In this document: positions 33,660-46,071 of the stretch, one piece after another
Numbering within the stretch: the first letter of the stretch is position 1
How the letters are laid out: every line of letters begins with the position of its first letter
Origin: Coptis chinensis
Lineage: Eukaryota; Streptophyta; Magnoliopsida; Ranunculales; Ranunculaceae
DNA length: 64,000 bases
NCBI GenBank assembly: GCA_015680905.1
Contig: CM027377.1
Coordinates: 57,123,501-57,187,500 of the forward strand
Direction: 5' to 3'
Notes under the pieces: generated by a model
Told to the model about the DNA's origin: nothing
The model's input: only the letters and a program-made list of their open reading frames with translations
Database searches by the model: none
Made by a program: the position numbers and the translations under genes

Positions 33660-34184
33660 ATATTAGTATACCATGCAGATAGTTTGGTTCCCTTAGGGTA
33701 TAAAGATTCTGATTTTTAGTTAGATAGGGACAAGAGTAAGTATACCTCAAGTTGTGTGTTTACCTTGGGAGGTGAAGCCATAGTATGGAGGAGTGTCAAG
33801 CAGAAATGCATGTTTGACTCTACCATGGAAGCTGAATATGTGGTAGCCAAAGAGGCAGTTTGGCTTCGGAACTTCTTATTGGACTTAAAAGTGGTACCTG
33901 GTTTACCTAAGAGTATCACACTTTATTGTGATAACACTAGTGCGGTATCTAACTCAAAGGAACCACGAGCCTATAAAGCAAGTAAACACATCGAGCGCAA
34001 GTACCACCTGATACGATCAATCGTAAAAAGAGGAGATGTTACTATTACCAAGATAGCATCAGAAGATAACCAGGTGACCCCTTTACAAAGTGCTTACTGG
34101 CTAAGTCTTTTGACAGGCATGTTGAGCACATGGGAATCAGATGCTTGGCAGCATAACTTTAAGTATAAGTGGGAGATTCGTTAG
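33660..34184 (+). pseudogene. C1 RNase H
   Basis: SSCVFTLGGEAIVWRSVKQ, STMEAEYVVAKEAVWL, LYCDNTSAV and ASKHIERKYHLIR follow RT directly, as in copia polyproteins. Fossil. Confidence 0.8.
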
Positions 34185-34258
34185 TAGTATACTAAAAAGC
34201 AATGCTTTGAGTATAAGTGGGAGATTAATAGGGTTATATACTAAAAGCATTACTTTTG
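34163..34258 (+). repeat. 48-bp duplication across copia PPT and LTR start
   Basis: Two copies of GTATAAGTGGGAGATT followed by 'tatactaaaa(a)gca' at 34163 and 34211. The unit contains the PPT and the first bases of the LTR. Confidence 0.7.
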
Positions 34259-35465
34259 TAATAACTCTAATTCTTTATATTTTTAATGAGAATCATATGG
34301 GCAAATGTTATGCACATTATATATGTTATTAGTTATAAGCATGTGTCTAATACTTTATGTTATAGATGATATGGTGTGAACACACAGAAGATCATATCAT
34401 CAGTACCTTATAAAGTATAAGTAATCATTCACAACCTAGATGGATTTGGACAAACCATTGGTACGGTTGTAGTATAATCTGGTATTAGTCTATCTTGACT
34501 ATAGGATTACACTAGTACACTTTGTGTATATTGAACAAGACCAAGTGAGGTTGTTTCTCTTTATACTGACTACATAAGAGAACAAACACCTCTCTTATTA
34601 TGGATGTTTGTCCTCTTAATACGGATATAATAACGGGCACTTATGTGCATTGTACATTGCTTTAAATCATCAATGAGTGAGTTTCATTTGTGAATCAACA
34701 AACTCGATGGATTGGGTAATGACATTGTATGTAAGGTGTGTTGTGGATTATAGAAAGAATCCGTGACCCGCAGGAAGTCGGGTTAATGATGTCCCCTTGA
34801 GGAGCTTAAAAAGATTGTCATGTAAACCCTGCAGGTTGATTTATTCCAACATGACAATGAGGTTGAGTGGTACTACTCAAGGACATAAGAAGTTGATTAA
34901 TGTAGTTGTTAGTAACTTGATTTAATCAACGAGCATATAATATGGAGCCCATAAATGCTGACACGTAATTTGGGATTAGGACGGTAGTGCAACAATGGCC
35001 TTTAGTGGAATAAGCCATTTGTTGACGGACTTGGGTCGTGTGTTCTGGGTGAACATGGGAAGCTCAAGCCGTCTGGAGGCCCAACCCTAATTTCTCCTCA
35101 TGGTCCCTGTTGTAGCCTATAAATAGATCCCTTCTCTCCTGGCCGAAAAAAACTATTCACTATTCATTTTTCTGGATTGAAAAGAGAGGCAAGGAAAGAT
35201 AGATTCAAAATTAGATCTAGCTTTGTGAGAGAAAAGGGGGTTAGTAGATCGTTGTCCACACAACGTCCAATCTATTGAAAGGAATACAACAGAAGATCAA
35301 GGGGTTGATTTGTTGATTCGGATTCATAGCTATTGGATTCTCAGAGTTATCTCAACCGGATTTACAGGTATGTTTTTCTATCCAAAATCATGAGAACCAT
35401 TAATTCCGCTGCGTGTGGTTTTCACGGTTTGTAGAAATATTCATTCTAAAATAACTATTCCTACA
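34230..35465 (+). repeat. 3' LTR of C1
   Basis: Starts around GGGTTATATACTAAAAGC after the PPT AAGTGGGAGATT and runs to the E3 junction near 35461-35465, about 1.2 kb. The 'aattccgctgcg' motif near its end is common in plant copia LTRs. Exact ends uncertain without the 5' copy. Confidence 0.6.
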
Positions 35466-36198
35466 GGAGTAAGTTAACACTTGCCCCCAGGTCTAATAGA
35501 ATAGTTGTCGTGTGAGTATCCCCTAAGGTGCATTGTACAGTAGGATGCATAAGGTCTTTGTGCTTAACAATTCCATTATGTTCGGATAAAGTTGGAAACT
35601 GTTCAGTTAAAAAGGCGTCTTTAGGAATATTTGTTTTACGCCTAGTAGTGCACACCTCTTTTAGAAACTTAGCATGTTGTGGTAACTTTTTAATAGCTTC
35701 GAGAAAAGGTAGGTTTATCATTAGATTTTTAAAAACTTCCCTAATCTCATCAAAATTTGTATCCTTGTTTAACATGGTTAATCTATGGGGAAACAGTGGT
35801 TTCTCTCTATATTTAGCATATGGATCAACAGGATGTTTAACCTTGGCCTTTTGTTTCTTAAGTTGTGGTTTAACTGGTACCTCTACATGGGTAGGATCTT
35901 TAGTTTCTAGTTCGGTATCTAGTAAGTTTTCATTTGTGATGACCACTGGTGGTGTAACAACGGGCATAATTACGGCATAATCAACCACTTTGGCAGAACG
36001 GAGAGTGGTGATTGAATATAACTCACCTATGTTTCCATTTTCATTACTTATATTACCGGTTACTTCAGAGGCTGTGTTTGGCGTTTTAGGATTAGGTATA
36101 GCTTGACCTGGAAACACACCTTTTGATTGTACTTTCTCTTGGGTTAACTGTTGTAAGGAATGTTGGATGGACTGTAAAATCTGTTGTTGGGTTTGCAT
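35461..36198 (-). pseudogene. E3 protease region
   Basis: Contains HPVDPYAKYREKPLFPHRL, a KFLKEVCTTRRKTN segment, LTEQFPTLSEHNGIV and the active-site stretch ILLDLGASVNLL, the form seen in Athila-like plant elements. N-terminal to it is a Gln-rich start and a linker. Fossil. Confidence 0.75.
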
Positions 36199-36257
36199 GA
36201 AGGCGACGAAACGATCCGGTTGTGGATGTGTGGTTTTTACAGGTGGTGTGACAGGAA

Positions 36258-37513
36258 CTATCTTACGTTGATTATGAGCAGGTGGGTTGTGATAGTTATT
36301 ATTAACCTTAACGATACCTCTATTAGCATTATAATTATTATTGTTATAATTATTATAATTACTTTGCCCTTGTCCTTGTCGTGGTGGAGCTTAGTTGTAG
36401 TTGTTCGCTGGCCTAACATTTTGATTATTAAACCCTGGAGGTGTAACTTGTTGATTATTTCGCCAACCAAAATTGGGGTTTTGTCGCCAAGGTGCGTTAG
36501 GTTCACTATTAATGGAACAAACATTGTCCGGCTGTGCGGATGAATGTTTATAGACTAGAGGACAATAAGAGTCGGGATGCGCAGGACTCAAACATAAATT
36601 ACATGGAATAGAGTTAACATTCATGACAGGGGTAGGCTTTTGTTGAATAGAAATAGCTTCTACGTTTTTAGTGAGAGATTCGATTAAAGTTTTATGCTCA
36701 GGATCAGATTTAATCTCAAACATATTGGCAGCCTTAACTATTGAAGAAGAACTAACGGAGCGGGGAATATCGCCACTACCCCCAGTTATTATTAAGCTTT
36801 GTTTGATATTCTAAAAACCTATAAGCCTTTGAGGCTCCTTTACTGAGGAAACTACCCTTATTCATTATGTCAAGAACCTCTTTATGATGGTGTAAAAGCC
36901 CCTTGAAAAAGGCACGAACTAACGTGTCTTTCACAAGGTTATGATGTGGACACTCTATAAGAAGATTAGTGAAATGATTCTAGGCCTCTGAAAAGGATTC
37001 ATGAGGATTCTGGCGGAAAAAATGAATCTTGTAAAGTATTTCATCTGTTTTCAGTGGTGGGTAAAACTATTTCATAAACAATTAAACCAGTTTGTCCCAT
37101 GAATCCACAGAATTAGGCGCTTGGGCAGTTAACCAAGACGCCGCCTTATCGGTTAGGGTGAAAAGAAACACCCTAAGTTTAATTTGTTTTGCGCCTATCG
37201 TAGGATGATGGAATGTGGTAAGAACTTGTTCAATCATACACATATGCTGATAAGGCTTCTCATGGTCTAACCCATGAAAAACTGGTAACAAATTAAATAT
37301 ATTCAGGGGAATTCAGAAATCCGCCATTGGGTCAGCAAGAACAATGCAAGAATTAGGGCTATCGTTCAGGGCTTTGTAAAAGTCAAAGAGAGGAGTCTCT
37401 CTTTCTTTAGCCATTGATTTAGGTGTAGTGTGTGGTATACTAGATAGGTGTGTGCATTGACGTTCACGATAGATTACGTTAGACATTTTTTCTTTACCTG
37501 ACCTTAATCTCAT
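36258..37513 (-). pseudogene. E3 gag
   Basis: N-terminal basic start (MRLRSGKEKM), then a gag domain at 37082-37291 (FHGLDHEKPYQHM, FLFTLTDKAASWL, SVDSWDKLV), then a CCHC knuckle CNLCLSPAHPDSYC near 36566-36605 and an Asn/Tyr-rich low-complexity tail encoded by an AAT/ATT-rich repeat (36305-36365). Capsid plus nucleocapsid. Fossil with some breaks. Confidence 0.78.
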
Positions 37514-38087
37514 GCAAGGCTATGTCCAATGTTAAAGAAACACGACAATAGTCAAAACAACCCTGATATGCTAGAATAAATCCTCTAATGGGAGAGGCGA
37601 GGAGTGGAAGGAGTACCTGAATGTCTCCTTACTACGCGTTTCAATAGCGTCTTGTGTACGCGATTTCAATATATTCAAGAAGATAGCAACACTGAATAAC
37701 TTGAACAAATGAAAGTTTGAACTAACCTGTGAAATCGGGCTTTATCGAGGAGAGGGGCGGGCCTGGGCGGAATTAGCCTAAGCAGGGGGTGCGAGGTAGC
37801 TTTTGCCTTGGCTGATGTCCAGCACGCCCGGTAGGGGAGGGCGCTTCAAATTGGTCTGAAAAGGGCATGGGGCGCACTCTTGCCTTGGACGATGTCCATG
37901 CACTTTAGCGTGGGGAGCGCTTAGAATTTGGCTAAAAATGGCGCGGGGCGCGCTCTTTGTATTCTTGCGAAAAAAATTAGTTTCTAAGCCAAACAAACAC
38001 AGTTATAATCAAACAAGGGTGGGTGGGTTTAATGGGATTTTGATAGGATTAACACTAGTAAAGGAAATGAAACTAAACAAAACTAAG
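37514..38087 (-). other. E3 leader with GC-rich minisatellite
   Basis: Four imperfect GC-rich units between about 37745 and 37960 (cores such as GGCGCGGGGCGCGCTC), spaced about 60 bases. Otherwise non-coding. Confidence 0.6.
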
Positions 38088-38104
38088 ATGGCAGCGACGC
38101 CATT
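38088..38104 (-). other. Primer binding site of E3
   Basis: Minus strand AAATGGCGTCGCTGCCATC right after the 5' LTR; same type as E2 and E4. Confidence 0.7.
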
Positions 38105-39416
38105 TGATAAATGGAAAAATAATAGTTTTACCTACTCTTCACTAGTTATGCTATGAATAAGTAAAACTAAATGATGTTTACAATATTGATCAAAGTTTTA
38201 CTCCCATGAATCAGAATATAATTGGAGTAGAGAATTCGTTCCACTCCTAGCTCGTTTAGATGTAACAATTCCTAGTTTATGTAATTCTAACAAAATCGAA
38301 ATGAGTAATGAAATGAAATTATGCTAAGACGGTGACTTAATGCTAATAGAAATGATGTAATTTATACTACGGCAATTCGATACTATGATGCGAATATGGG
38401 AAGGAATTAGGGGAATTTGATTCCACCTTGATTCGAGTTAATAAACTAGCATAGAATTTGTTGTAATCCAAATTTTTACGTTTTCACGTAAAGGTTGGGT
38501 ATTTCTAATCCCTAATTATTCATGACAATCTCTACCAACTAATAATTAGCATGTGAAGCAATTAAACCCATTCTCATGGTGAACTAATTACTTTCTAGAG
38601 TGGAATAGATTATCACAACTATATCTACACTAACATAATCAAGTCTTCATCAAAGCTTCCTCAAACCCCTCTAATGGAGGTTTAGCTTTCATTCATCAAA
38701 CTATCCTTCATGGAATAAGAACAAGACATTATTGAAAGAATAATAATTACTTTATTAATCTAATTGAAAGAGTCTAAGAATTCAAACTGTATTAAAACTG
38801 AATTAAAACTAACTTAAAGCTAAGTTTATGAATAACTAACTATATTTCAAGAGTGATGCCTTAGTCCTCTTTATATAGAAGCGGGCTAGGTCTACAAATT
38901 CATGCAGGGGCTTTGGAGCCATGTTTTTGGGCCATAAAATCGAGCCCAAAACTTGAATACTTTGGTCCAAAAGGGGTTTCTCTGCAGGAAATTACTGCAA
39001 CCTTTTTCGTCTACTTCTACTCCTCTTATTAGGTCAAAAATTGAACCATTAGAAAGCTCTTTCCGAGCCGGTCATTTTGACATATGGTAGGCCCAATTCC
39101 GAGGTCTAAGTTCATAGATACGGCCTTCGAAAGTTCTATTGACTTGTATGTGCTATTTATGCCTGCATTGACTTTGAGTTTTCAGCTTTTGTCGGGCTTT
39201 ACAAAGGCTTTTTCTTCTTTAATCTTGGCCTTTAATTATAGAACTTCTTAGCCACCAACCTTTGCTCCTTTATCTCGCAAAAGGGAGATATTTCTGCACC
39301 CCAATGCCCAAAATACATAAAAGCACGTAAACAACACTAACTCTTATTTATTAATCACATAATTGGTCTAAAAGCAATATTGTTAACGTTAAAACTACAG
39401 TTTTGGGCTCTTATCA
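38105..39416 (-). repeat. 5' LTR of E3 (family A)
   Basis: Minus strand TGATAAGAGCCCAAAACTG ... ATTTATCA, 1312 bases, PBS adjacent. Confidence 0.8.
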
Positions 39417-42400
39417 GCGACCTATGTTTTTATTTTTGTTTTTGTTGAATCTTGTACATATATCTCATGCATTCCACTTTAGCACCTTTTCTCCGTCTTT
39501 TTGGAGACGTGTAATTCTATGGAGTAAGATACGTGTCATATTTTAGTCATTATAGTAATTTGGCTACTTATATATATTACCACTATTATATCTTAGGCAC
39601 GGTACTAATTTCTACAGGTGACTCGAGCTTTATTTTTCGTTCATGGAGCTATTGGTAACCTCTTTCCTTTATCTTTACTTGTCCATGTTGTTATCTTTTT
39701 TCATTTGCACATATATGTCTACATTGAAGACAATGTCTAAAATAAGTTTGGGGGTGGGAACAAAATGTTTTGTTTAGCAAAAAATAAACAATATTTATAC
39801 TATGCACTTTGTGATAATGGTATTGTTTCCTTTTCTATGATGACAATAGTCTAGAAATCTCATTTAGCATTAGAATTAAGAGTAGTTATTAGAAACTTAG
39901 GTTAATATATAGGTAATAGTCTTTGCATCTTTTCATAAATGTCTTGCATGAACATCATGATTGTATTTGGCAATACTTTTCGGAGACCTAGGTTAGAGTG
40001 CTTAATTTACATATCTTGTGAGAATCTAGCCTAAAAGCCTCATATGAGTTGATATCTGAGTGATGACACAAGGGAGAAGTTAATTCCAAGTAGAGAAATC
40101 ACACGTCCACTTGCTTGATCACCATACCATATCCTACCCACTAGATATAGCCTACCCACTAGATAAGTTTGAGAAATAGGATGACGTGAAGAAAAGAAAA
40201 GAAAAGAAAAAGACCTGTGGAAAACCAATATTTGTTAGTTGCTTCAAAAGAAAAATAGGGAAAAGAAAAGAAGTTTCCATCCAAAGAAAAAAAAAATAAA
40301 TAGAAATAAAATAAAAAGTTAGAACTCCAAAAATAGAATGAAATGAGTCAAAGGCCAAAACAAAAGGGCTAAGGATGGAAACAAAGTGTAAACGTAAAGT
40401 AAGAACAAGACTTTCTCTAGTTATATAATTTGAAGATCTTATTTTCTAAGACTTGTCTATTTTTGTTATCCATTCCATTTATTCTTAAACCATCACATAA
40501 ACTATCCATAACACCTAATAAAACTTTTAGCTCAATTAGGAATAGGTTTGTGTAATAGTAAGTGGCAGATATGTTTGATTGACCTCAGTTCCCTTGGATG
40601 TCATTGAGATTGAGAGGAAAAATATGCCCACTGCACACTGGAGTGAGCAAAATCTGAGTGGAAAAATCAGAGTATTTTTGTCTTGACATATTTGTGAGGA
40701 CCTACTTAGGGACACTATTCCAAAGTCTCAGAAACGGACTTGCTATTGCATTTCATAGTATAGTTCATTGCATGTTTATTTATTTTTTAGATGATTTGAT
40801 TATTATGCATATATTAACTTTGGTTTTAAAATGAGTATTCTTTGTTCCTTGCTAGTGAGATGTATAGACACCTGAGAGTGAATTAAGGAAACATTGTTGT
40901 TACTTCTTAGTCACTATAATACAGATGAAGTTTGTGAGTATCTTCTCTGAAAACCCTCACGAGACTAAACTCGTCCACTAGGGTAAACCTAGGAGTTTAA
41001 AAGGCTTGTTGCACATGCTAAGTGTAATCGTGATTCCTACGAAAATGAGTTAGGATTTTTAATTTTTGTTATTACTTTAGAGCTAGTTTGCTCGAGGACT
41101 AGCAAAATGTAAGTTTGGGGGTATTTGATAAGCATATAAATGCTACACATGTATGCCCATATTTATGTTATATTGTCTAGTTAATTAATATAAGTTCATT
41201 TGATTAGTCTATTTCCTTGGTTTTACTGAAATCAACGCGATTACGAAGAAATGGGCTGAGACTGAGGACTTTACGGAGTTGTGAGAATCTCACGTCTTGA
41301 TTACAGAGAGAATACACAAAATGAGATATGAAATAACATGTGTATGACATTATAAAGCTCTGCAAAAAGTTGAGGTACTGTTGTCAAGAGGTAATAGTGC
41401 ACCCGCGCTATAATAAGCTTATGTCAGAGCACGCCCGCGCCCTCTTCTAATTTTGCGGAATAACAGTGTTTTCCAGACCCTTCGCAGCACGCAACTCACC
41501 GTTTGAAATTGATTTGGATAGTTCCAAAAGTGATTCAAACACGAAAGAAAAGGCTCCAAAAGGAATTCCAAGGCTTGTACGCCCTAAGCGATCTCTATAT
41601 AAATAAAAGAAGTGGAGAGCTCTCTCTCTCTCTGGCCGCCATCACAAACACTCTATAACAGTTTGATAGCTTGCTGGAGAAGAATAAGTGGAGTTGCTAG
41701 AGAAGAAGCCAACGCTTACCACCACGGTTTTGTTGATGATTTCTCTTCTTTATTCTTTTGTTTCTTCCACCATGTTTATGAGTAACTAAACTCAAAGTTA
41801 AAGCTTTGGCGAAGCCCTAGACTTGCGTAGGATATCTTATGTTGCTACTACTATTCTCAAACCAATTTTAATTGATTTATATATTGTTTTCACATTGATG
41901 TTAGTGGTTTACTTGCATTGATTATATCTTGAATGATTAAATTTCATGTCTTGACTAGTTAATCGTAGGATTACTATTCCATTAGCATTATAGCATGGCT
42001 TTTAATTGTATATTAAATCTGTAAAGAGTTGTGCCATAATAAGACAACTCTTGCTAGGGATTCATATGTTTGTATGCTGAAATTCAATTCGACTTCATGT
42101 ATAGAAGCATATTAGGGCTTAAACGAACACATATTCCAGGAAGCAAGGGTTCCCTTTCCCTCATGCTACTCAACTTACATGAGAACTTTAAAACAGTGAA
42201 TTAAGAGAACCTACAAGAGTCTAAGGTGGAATCAAATGCCTTAGTGTTTCCACCATTCATAGTTTATACAAGTTCATAATTTGCATAGTATAATTAAAAT
42301 AGTAGTAGTTAAACACTCTTTCAATCACAAACAACCATAATATTTGGATTAGGTTAAGTAGTATTCTAGAATTTAGTTATTCCTAAATCACAATCCCTAT

Positions 42401-42512
42401 GGGTTCGACCTTGTTCTTGTACACCTACTACAATAGACCTTGTACGCTTGCAAGTAGTAATAATAATAGGAGTTAATTAACATATTTATTTAGGTTGGTT
42501 AAATATCTATCA
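39417..42512 (+). mobile_element. 3' end of gypsy element E8 (LTR family C)
   Basis: 3' non-coding region 39417-41125 (TTGAAGACAATG plus GTTTGGGGGTGGGA at 39749; purine-rich tract 40190-40400; 'cccactgcacactggag' block near 40628; PPT GTTTGGGGGTATT) followed by LTR 41126-42512. The non-coding modules equal those of E1, but the LTR is unrelated to family A apart from the first bases. The left part of E8 is missing or displaced by E3. Fossil. Confidence 0.65.
41126..42512 (+). repeat. LTR family C (3' LTR of E8)
   Basis: TGATAAGCATATAAATGC ... TAAATATCTATCA, 1387 bases, after a PPT and without a PBS downstream. Holds one GC-rich motif pair near 41400-41445 and a short (CT)n run near 41615. Probable TATA-like CTATATAAATAA near 41592. 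Confidence 0.7.
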
Positions 42513-42539
42513 ATACACCCCTAAATAGATTGAGATGAT

Positions 42540-43920
42540 GCATGTAGAATGTAAGATGCAGAATGTTAAGAGAATGTTTGTGCAACCGATCACAGAACTT
42601 ATGCAATAACCCGTCATAGTTGAATTGTCCAAAAGAGTGAGAGGTTTGTGGTAGAGGTCCATCATGAGGCTCAATTAATGGTGACAGGACATACCAGGTT
42701 TCTCAACTACTGAAATGATAGACTCTTGTGTTTGTATATTAGGCAAAGTCTCTTTACTGGAAAGGTTTAGAAAATTATGAACGATCTTAAAGGCAATTGG
42801 CTTAAGTGCAAATTTGAGGTTTCTTTGAAATGGTTTCGTGGTGTTGTCCTATAAAATTGGTGGATTTTTTACGAATGGAGGTTGGATTTTAGGAGGTGTT
42901 AAGTTGGGATGGTGATGGTTGGGTGGTGGTTCTTCAGATGATCTCGAGGACTCAGAGAATTCTTCATCTAGTTTTGGCGTTTCCACAAGATTGTGGTTCA
43001 TATCTGCAATAGTAAGGATGTCACAAATTTTTTCCATCGATAAGTCTTTAATGACCAAACTAAATTGAAATCCACTTTCCACCATAGAATTTATTCCCTC
43101 ATTTCCAAGAACTTTATTTTCTTTGTCCTCTCTGCCTAGATCTTCATAAATTTTCTCAATGCCATTGTCCAAATATGTCGAATTCAATACATGCTCTTGA
43201 GTTTCTTTTCTCGGAGTTTCCTCATTTATTGGTGATGATACATTAAGGCATGTGAGAGAAACTGTGACTTTAGGCAAATAGTCATTGTAATAAGATCTAG
43301 AATTCACGCGATAGTCAGGTTGATGGTGATGGGATTTTAATTGGTCATTAATATCAGTATGGGCTTTAGTAATAGGCTTTGTTACAGTAACACCTTGTTT
43401 CTCTTTTCAGTTGGGTTCTGGACTGGTGGGAAGAATATTAGTCTCAGATGTTGCATTATTTGAATTGGATTGGAGAAAACATAAAGTAGTTGCTATTTGT
43501 TGAGTTAGTATTGTTTTCTTGGCCATTTCCTGGTAGAGTTGGTCTGTGATGGACGGTGTAGTGGGATATGAAATTGATATGGATGGTGATATAAATGGTA
43601 ATGGGTTTTGGGTAAAACCGTACTCTGACTAACCATATGGATATATGAATGGTAGCTGACTATTTGTCGGTGAACTCCATGAATTGTCGACATGAGTAGA
43701 ACACTCTTGAGTGTATGGGGTACTATTGAAGTTTGAAAATTGAGGTTCTTAATCGTAAGGAATTCACTTCGTAGACTCGAATTCGGTATATGATGGACAA
43801 TGGGATAACCAGTAATAAGGACTATCACAAAAAGAACAAAGTTCTGGGTTTGCATTGTAATTGTATGATGGTTGTGATGCATATTGATAAGACATGAATG
43901 CTCAATCAAGAATGATGCAC
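42540..43920 (-). pseudogene. E7 zinc-knuckle / acidic ORF
   Basis: The 42849-43307 frame has the same plan as E2 and E4: an acidic stretch (IEKIYEDLGREDKENK, LSMEKICDILTIAD), then the Pro/His-rich segment PPPNHHHPNLTPPKIQPPF. A Cys-rich piece near 43800-43860 corresponds to the knuckle region, and the segment below 42849 to the conserved C-terminus. Fossil. Confidence 0.55.
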
Positions 43921-45280
43921 AAACAGTATAATTTTTTTTTTTTTTTTTTTTTTTTTTTTGAAAATATTTGCTTTGGTCTATAATTTACTATGCCCTGTTT
44001 AGGGGGACAATTGGGCGCAAGACTAGATTGACTCTACTATACATCTCAGAAGAGTAGGCAGTCACTTCACCAGGTGGTGTGCTACCAAGAATCTATCCAC
44101 TCATGATGAATTTGGGGAGGGGAGTGAGGAAGGTAGTTGGTCCACCGGAATCTGGTAACTGATTACTCTAAATCCTCGTGGCTATATTTTTGTCCTTTTC
44201 TCGAGAAGCGTGACTACTTTGGGCTCTAGTTGATTGATTTTAATTCATTTTTTTGGTCTAGGGCTTTCAAGAATTAAGCAACGTCCTATTTACCTACATT
44301 AGGTAATAACTTCCCAATGGTTGTTATGTAGCTCAGGTTCAGCCTTATGCATGAATGTAAATTGCAGTGTGGAAATTAAATTTCAAACAATCATGTAATC
44401 ATGCTTGAACACACAACTATCCTCTTACTTGGGATTCGATGAGGTTTAGAATTTACCTCTCAAGCCATGCTTACACGCTGCTTGAGGAGAAGACGACGTC
44501 GGTTGGCACGTGATTTGAGAATCAGGCCCAACCTTCCGAGCTTTACTCTGTTTTAAGTTACAATAAAGGCACACTTAAAAAACCCACAAGTTGGGTTTTT
44601 GTCAATTTATACAACTTTGCCTTCAATGGCCCAAACTTAAAACTAAACTAAGATTATACTAATCTAATTAACTAGTTTTAGATTAATCACCTAGATTAAC
44701 TAGAGTCAATTGGACTTAGAGTGTTGATTACCAAGTTGATCCATAGTGTGTGAGTTATGATCCAAAACTTGCCTCAAACACTTGGTCTTCCCAAGGCAAT
44801 TAAAACTTTAATCCCTTGGTAAGTATAAAACTTAAACAAAGTTTAACTTATGTTCATCATAAGAAATCAATCCAAAACCACTTTTTTTTTTTTTTTTTCT
44901 TTTTACCACTAACTATTACAAACAAGTTCCACTATTTTCTCCTACTCTATTACAAAATCATGGGCTCTGAGTACAACTATTCATCATAAATCAACTGGAC
45001 TGCAACAAAATTGGACACCTTTCACTGGAGGTGCCTAAGCGGTCGTCCCCGCCACACTTTCGCAGTCGCCCACCGACAATGATGAACGGTCGTCAGTTTT
45101 TGTGTGTGTCTTCAGCTCCTTTCTAGCTTCGTTATCCCGCAACCTGATTTGTAAAAAAGTATCTTAGTATAGAGAAACAATATAATAAAATGATGAAAAC
45201 TTGAAAAAAAATAGAAATGGAGAGATGAGAATGATGCTCCCTTCTTATATTCTCAACCAATCACTCTAACTCCTTCAATC
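43921..45280 (-). other. E7 leader
   Basis: Non-coding. T-run of about 32 at 43928-43959 and another at 44882-44900 (A-runs on the element's strand). A GC-rich motif pair lies at about 45035-45090. No recognisable frame. Confidence 0.5.
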
Positions 45281-45298
45281 CATGACAACGGTGGCATT
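45281..45298 (-). other. Primer binding site of E7
   Basis: Minus strand AAATGCCACCGTTGTCAT next to the LTR end; variant of the AATGGTGCCACCGTCATGG seen in E5. Confidence 0.6.
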
Positions 45299-46071
45299 TG
45301 AAGGTTTAGATTGTAGTGAGTATACTTCAAAAAGTTAGTTTGACACTTGAGGTTTATCCTAAATTGTTTAGAGTTTAAGTGAGAGAGATGTGAAGAAGAA
45401 AGGTAGACTCTTGTAGGATTAGAATGGTTCTAAGCTAATAAAAACTTGGAAGTTTTGATTGTTGTATTAAAATGAATTGAAAACATGAAGGGAAGATTGA
45501 CTAAAACATTTAAATAAAAGCAAGCAAACAAGATTGAAGATTGAAACAAAAAATAATAAGCAAACAAGATTGAAGATTAAAACAAATAACAAGTAAACAA
45601 GATTGATTGAAATAAAATAAAACAACAAGAAAGTAAAAATATGAATTGAAAAAAACAAGACAAGAAATTAAACAAACCAAATGGTTTGGATCCTAAGACA
45701 ATGGATGGTTTCTCTCTCCCTTGCTTTTAGCTTATACACCCCTACTTCATAACCAAGGTAGGTTTAGGGAGAAAGTCTTCATAATTTGAGATAAGGGCCT
45801 CCATCTCTAGTCTTCTGAGGGCTTTGACTTTTAACTTTGACCGGTTGACTTTGACTTTTTCAACACTTTTCCATAGCAGTTACTGGTCTTCATAATAAGC
45901 GTGATTAAGGCTCTTTTTGGGGCTAAAACGCAGCTTTTATGATAAGTGGTCTGAAATATTCCTTATCCTAAAAAAGGCAGTAAAAGCTATGAGTTGTTTT
46001 TTCGTTAAGTGTTAGAGGGACTGTAATACAGCAATACACGGGTAATAAAATGCACATTTGGGAGCTGATCA
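45299..46071 (-). repeat. 5' LTR of E7 (family B)
   Basis: Minus strand TGATCAGCTCCCAAATG ... to TTCA, 773 bases. Contains several copies of an ~25-base AACAAGATTGAAGATT-type unit (45508-45610), also present in the E5 LTRs. Confidence 0.75.

Larger units (their letters stand above)
29990..35465 (+). mobile_element. Ty1/copia retrotransposon C1
   Basis: Parts in copia order: leader, gag start near 30905 (FNPLATILKENKL), protease and integrase (31019-32199), reverse transcriptase (about 32700-33577), RNase H (33660-34184), PPT and 3' LTR (about 34230-35465). A 5' LTR was not recognised at the left junction with E2. Bounded on the right by the protease end of E3. Broken, with many breaks; relatively old. 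Confidence 0.8.
35461..39416 (-). mobile_element. Gypsy element E3 (LTR family A, Athila-like), 5' half
   Basis: Minus strand: 5' LTR (38105-39416), PBS, leader (37514-38087), gag (about 36258-37513) and protease (35461-36198), ending at the copia junction. This is the only element here with family A LTRs and a normal gag capsid domain, so E3-type elements are the likely autonomous partners of E2 and E4. Right flank is GCGAC; no matching left flank was found. Fossil with several breaks. Confidence 0.75.
42540..46071 (-). mobile_element. Pol-less gypsy derivative E7 (LTR family B)
   Basis: Minus strand: 5' LTR 45299-46071, PBS, leader, and a zinc-knuckle/acidic frame (about 42540-43920), meeting the family C LTR at 42513. 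No pol and no second LTR visible. Fossil with several breaks; the coding part is more diverged from E2 and E4 than those are from each other. Confidence 0.65.

Noticed and set aside
35528-35980. 150-codon plus-strand frame
   Set aside because: Shadow of the E3 protease region on the minus strand.
41610-41640. (CT)n run as a regulatory GAGA-type element
   Set aside because: Short simple repeat within an LTR; no independent support.
43928-43959. Long T-run as a poly(A) tail of a retroposed gene
   Set aside because: It sits inside the leader of E7 with no retroposed body or target duplication next to it.
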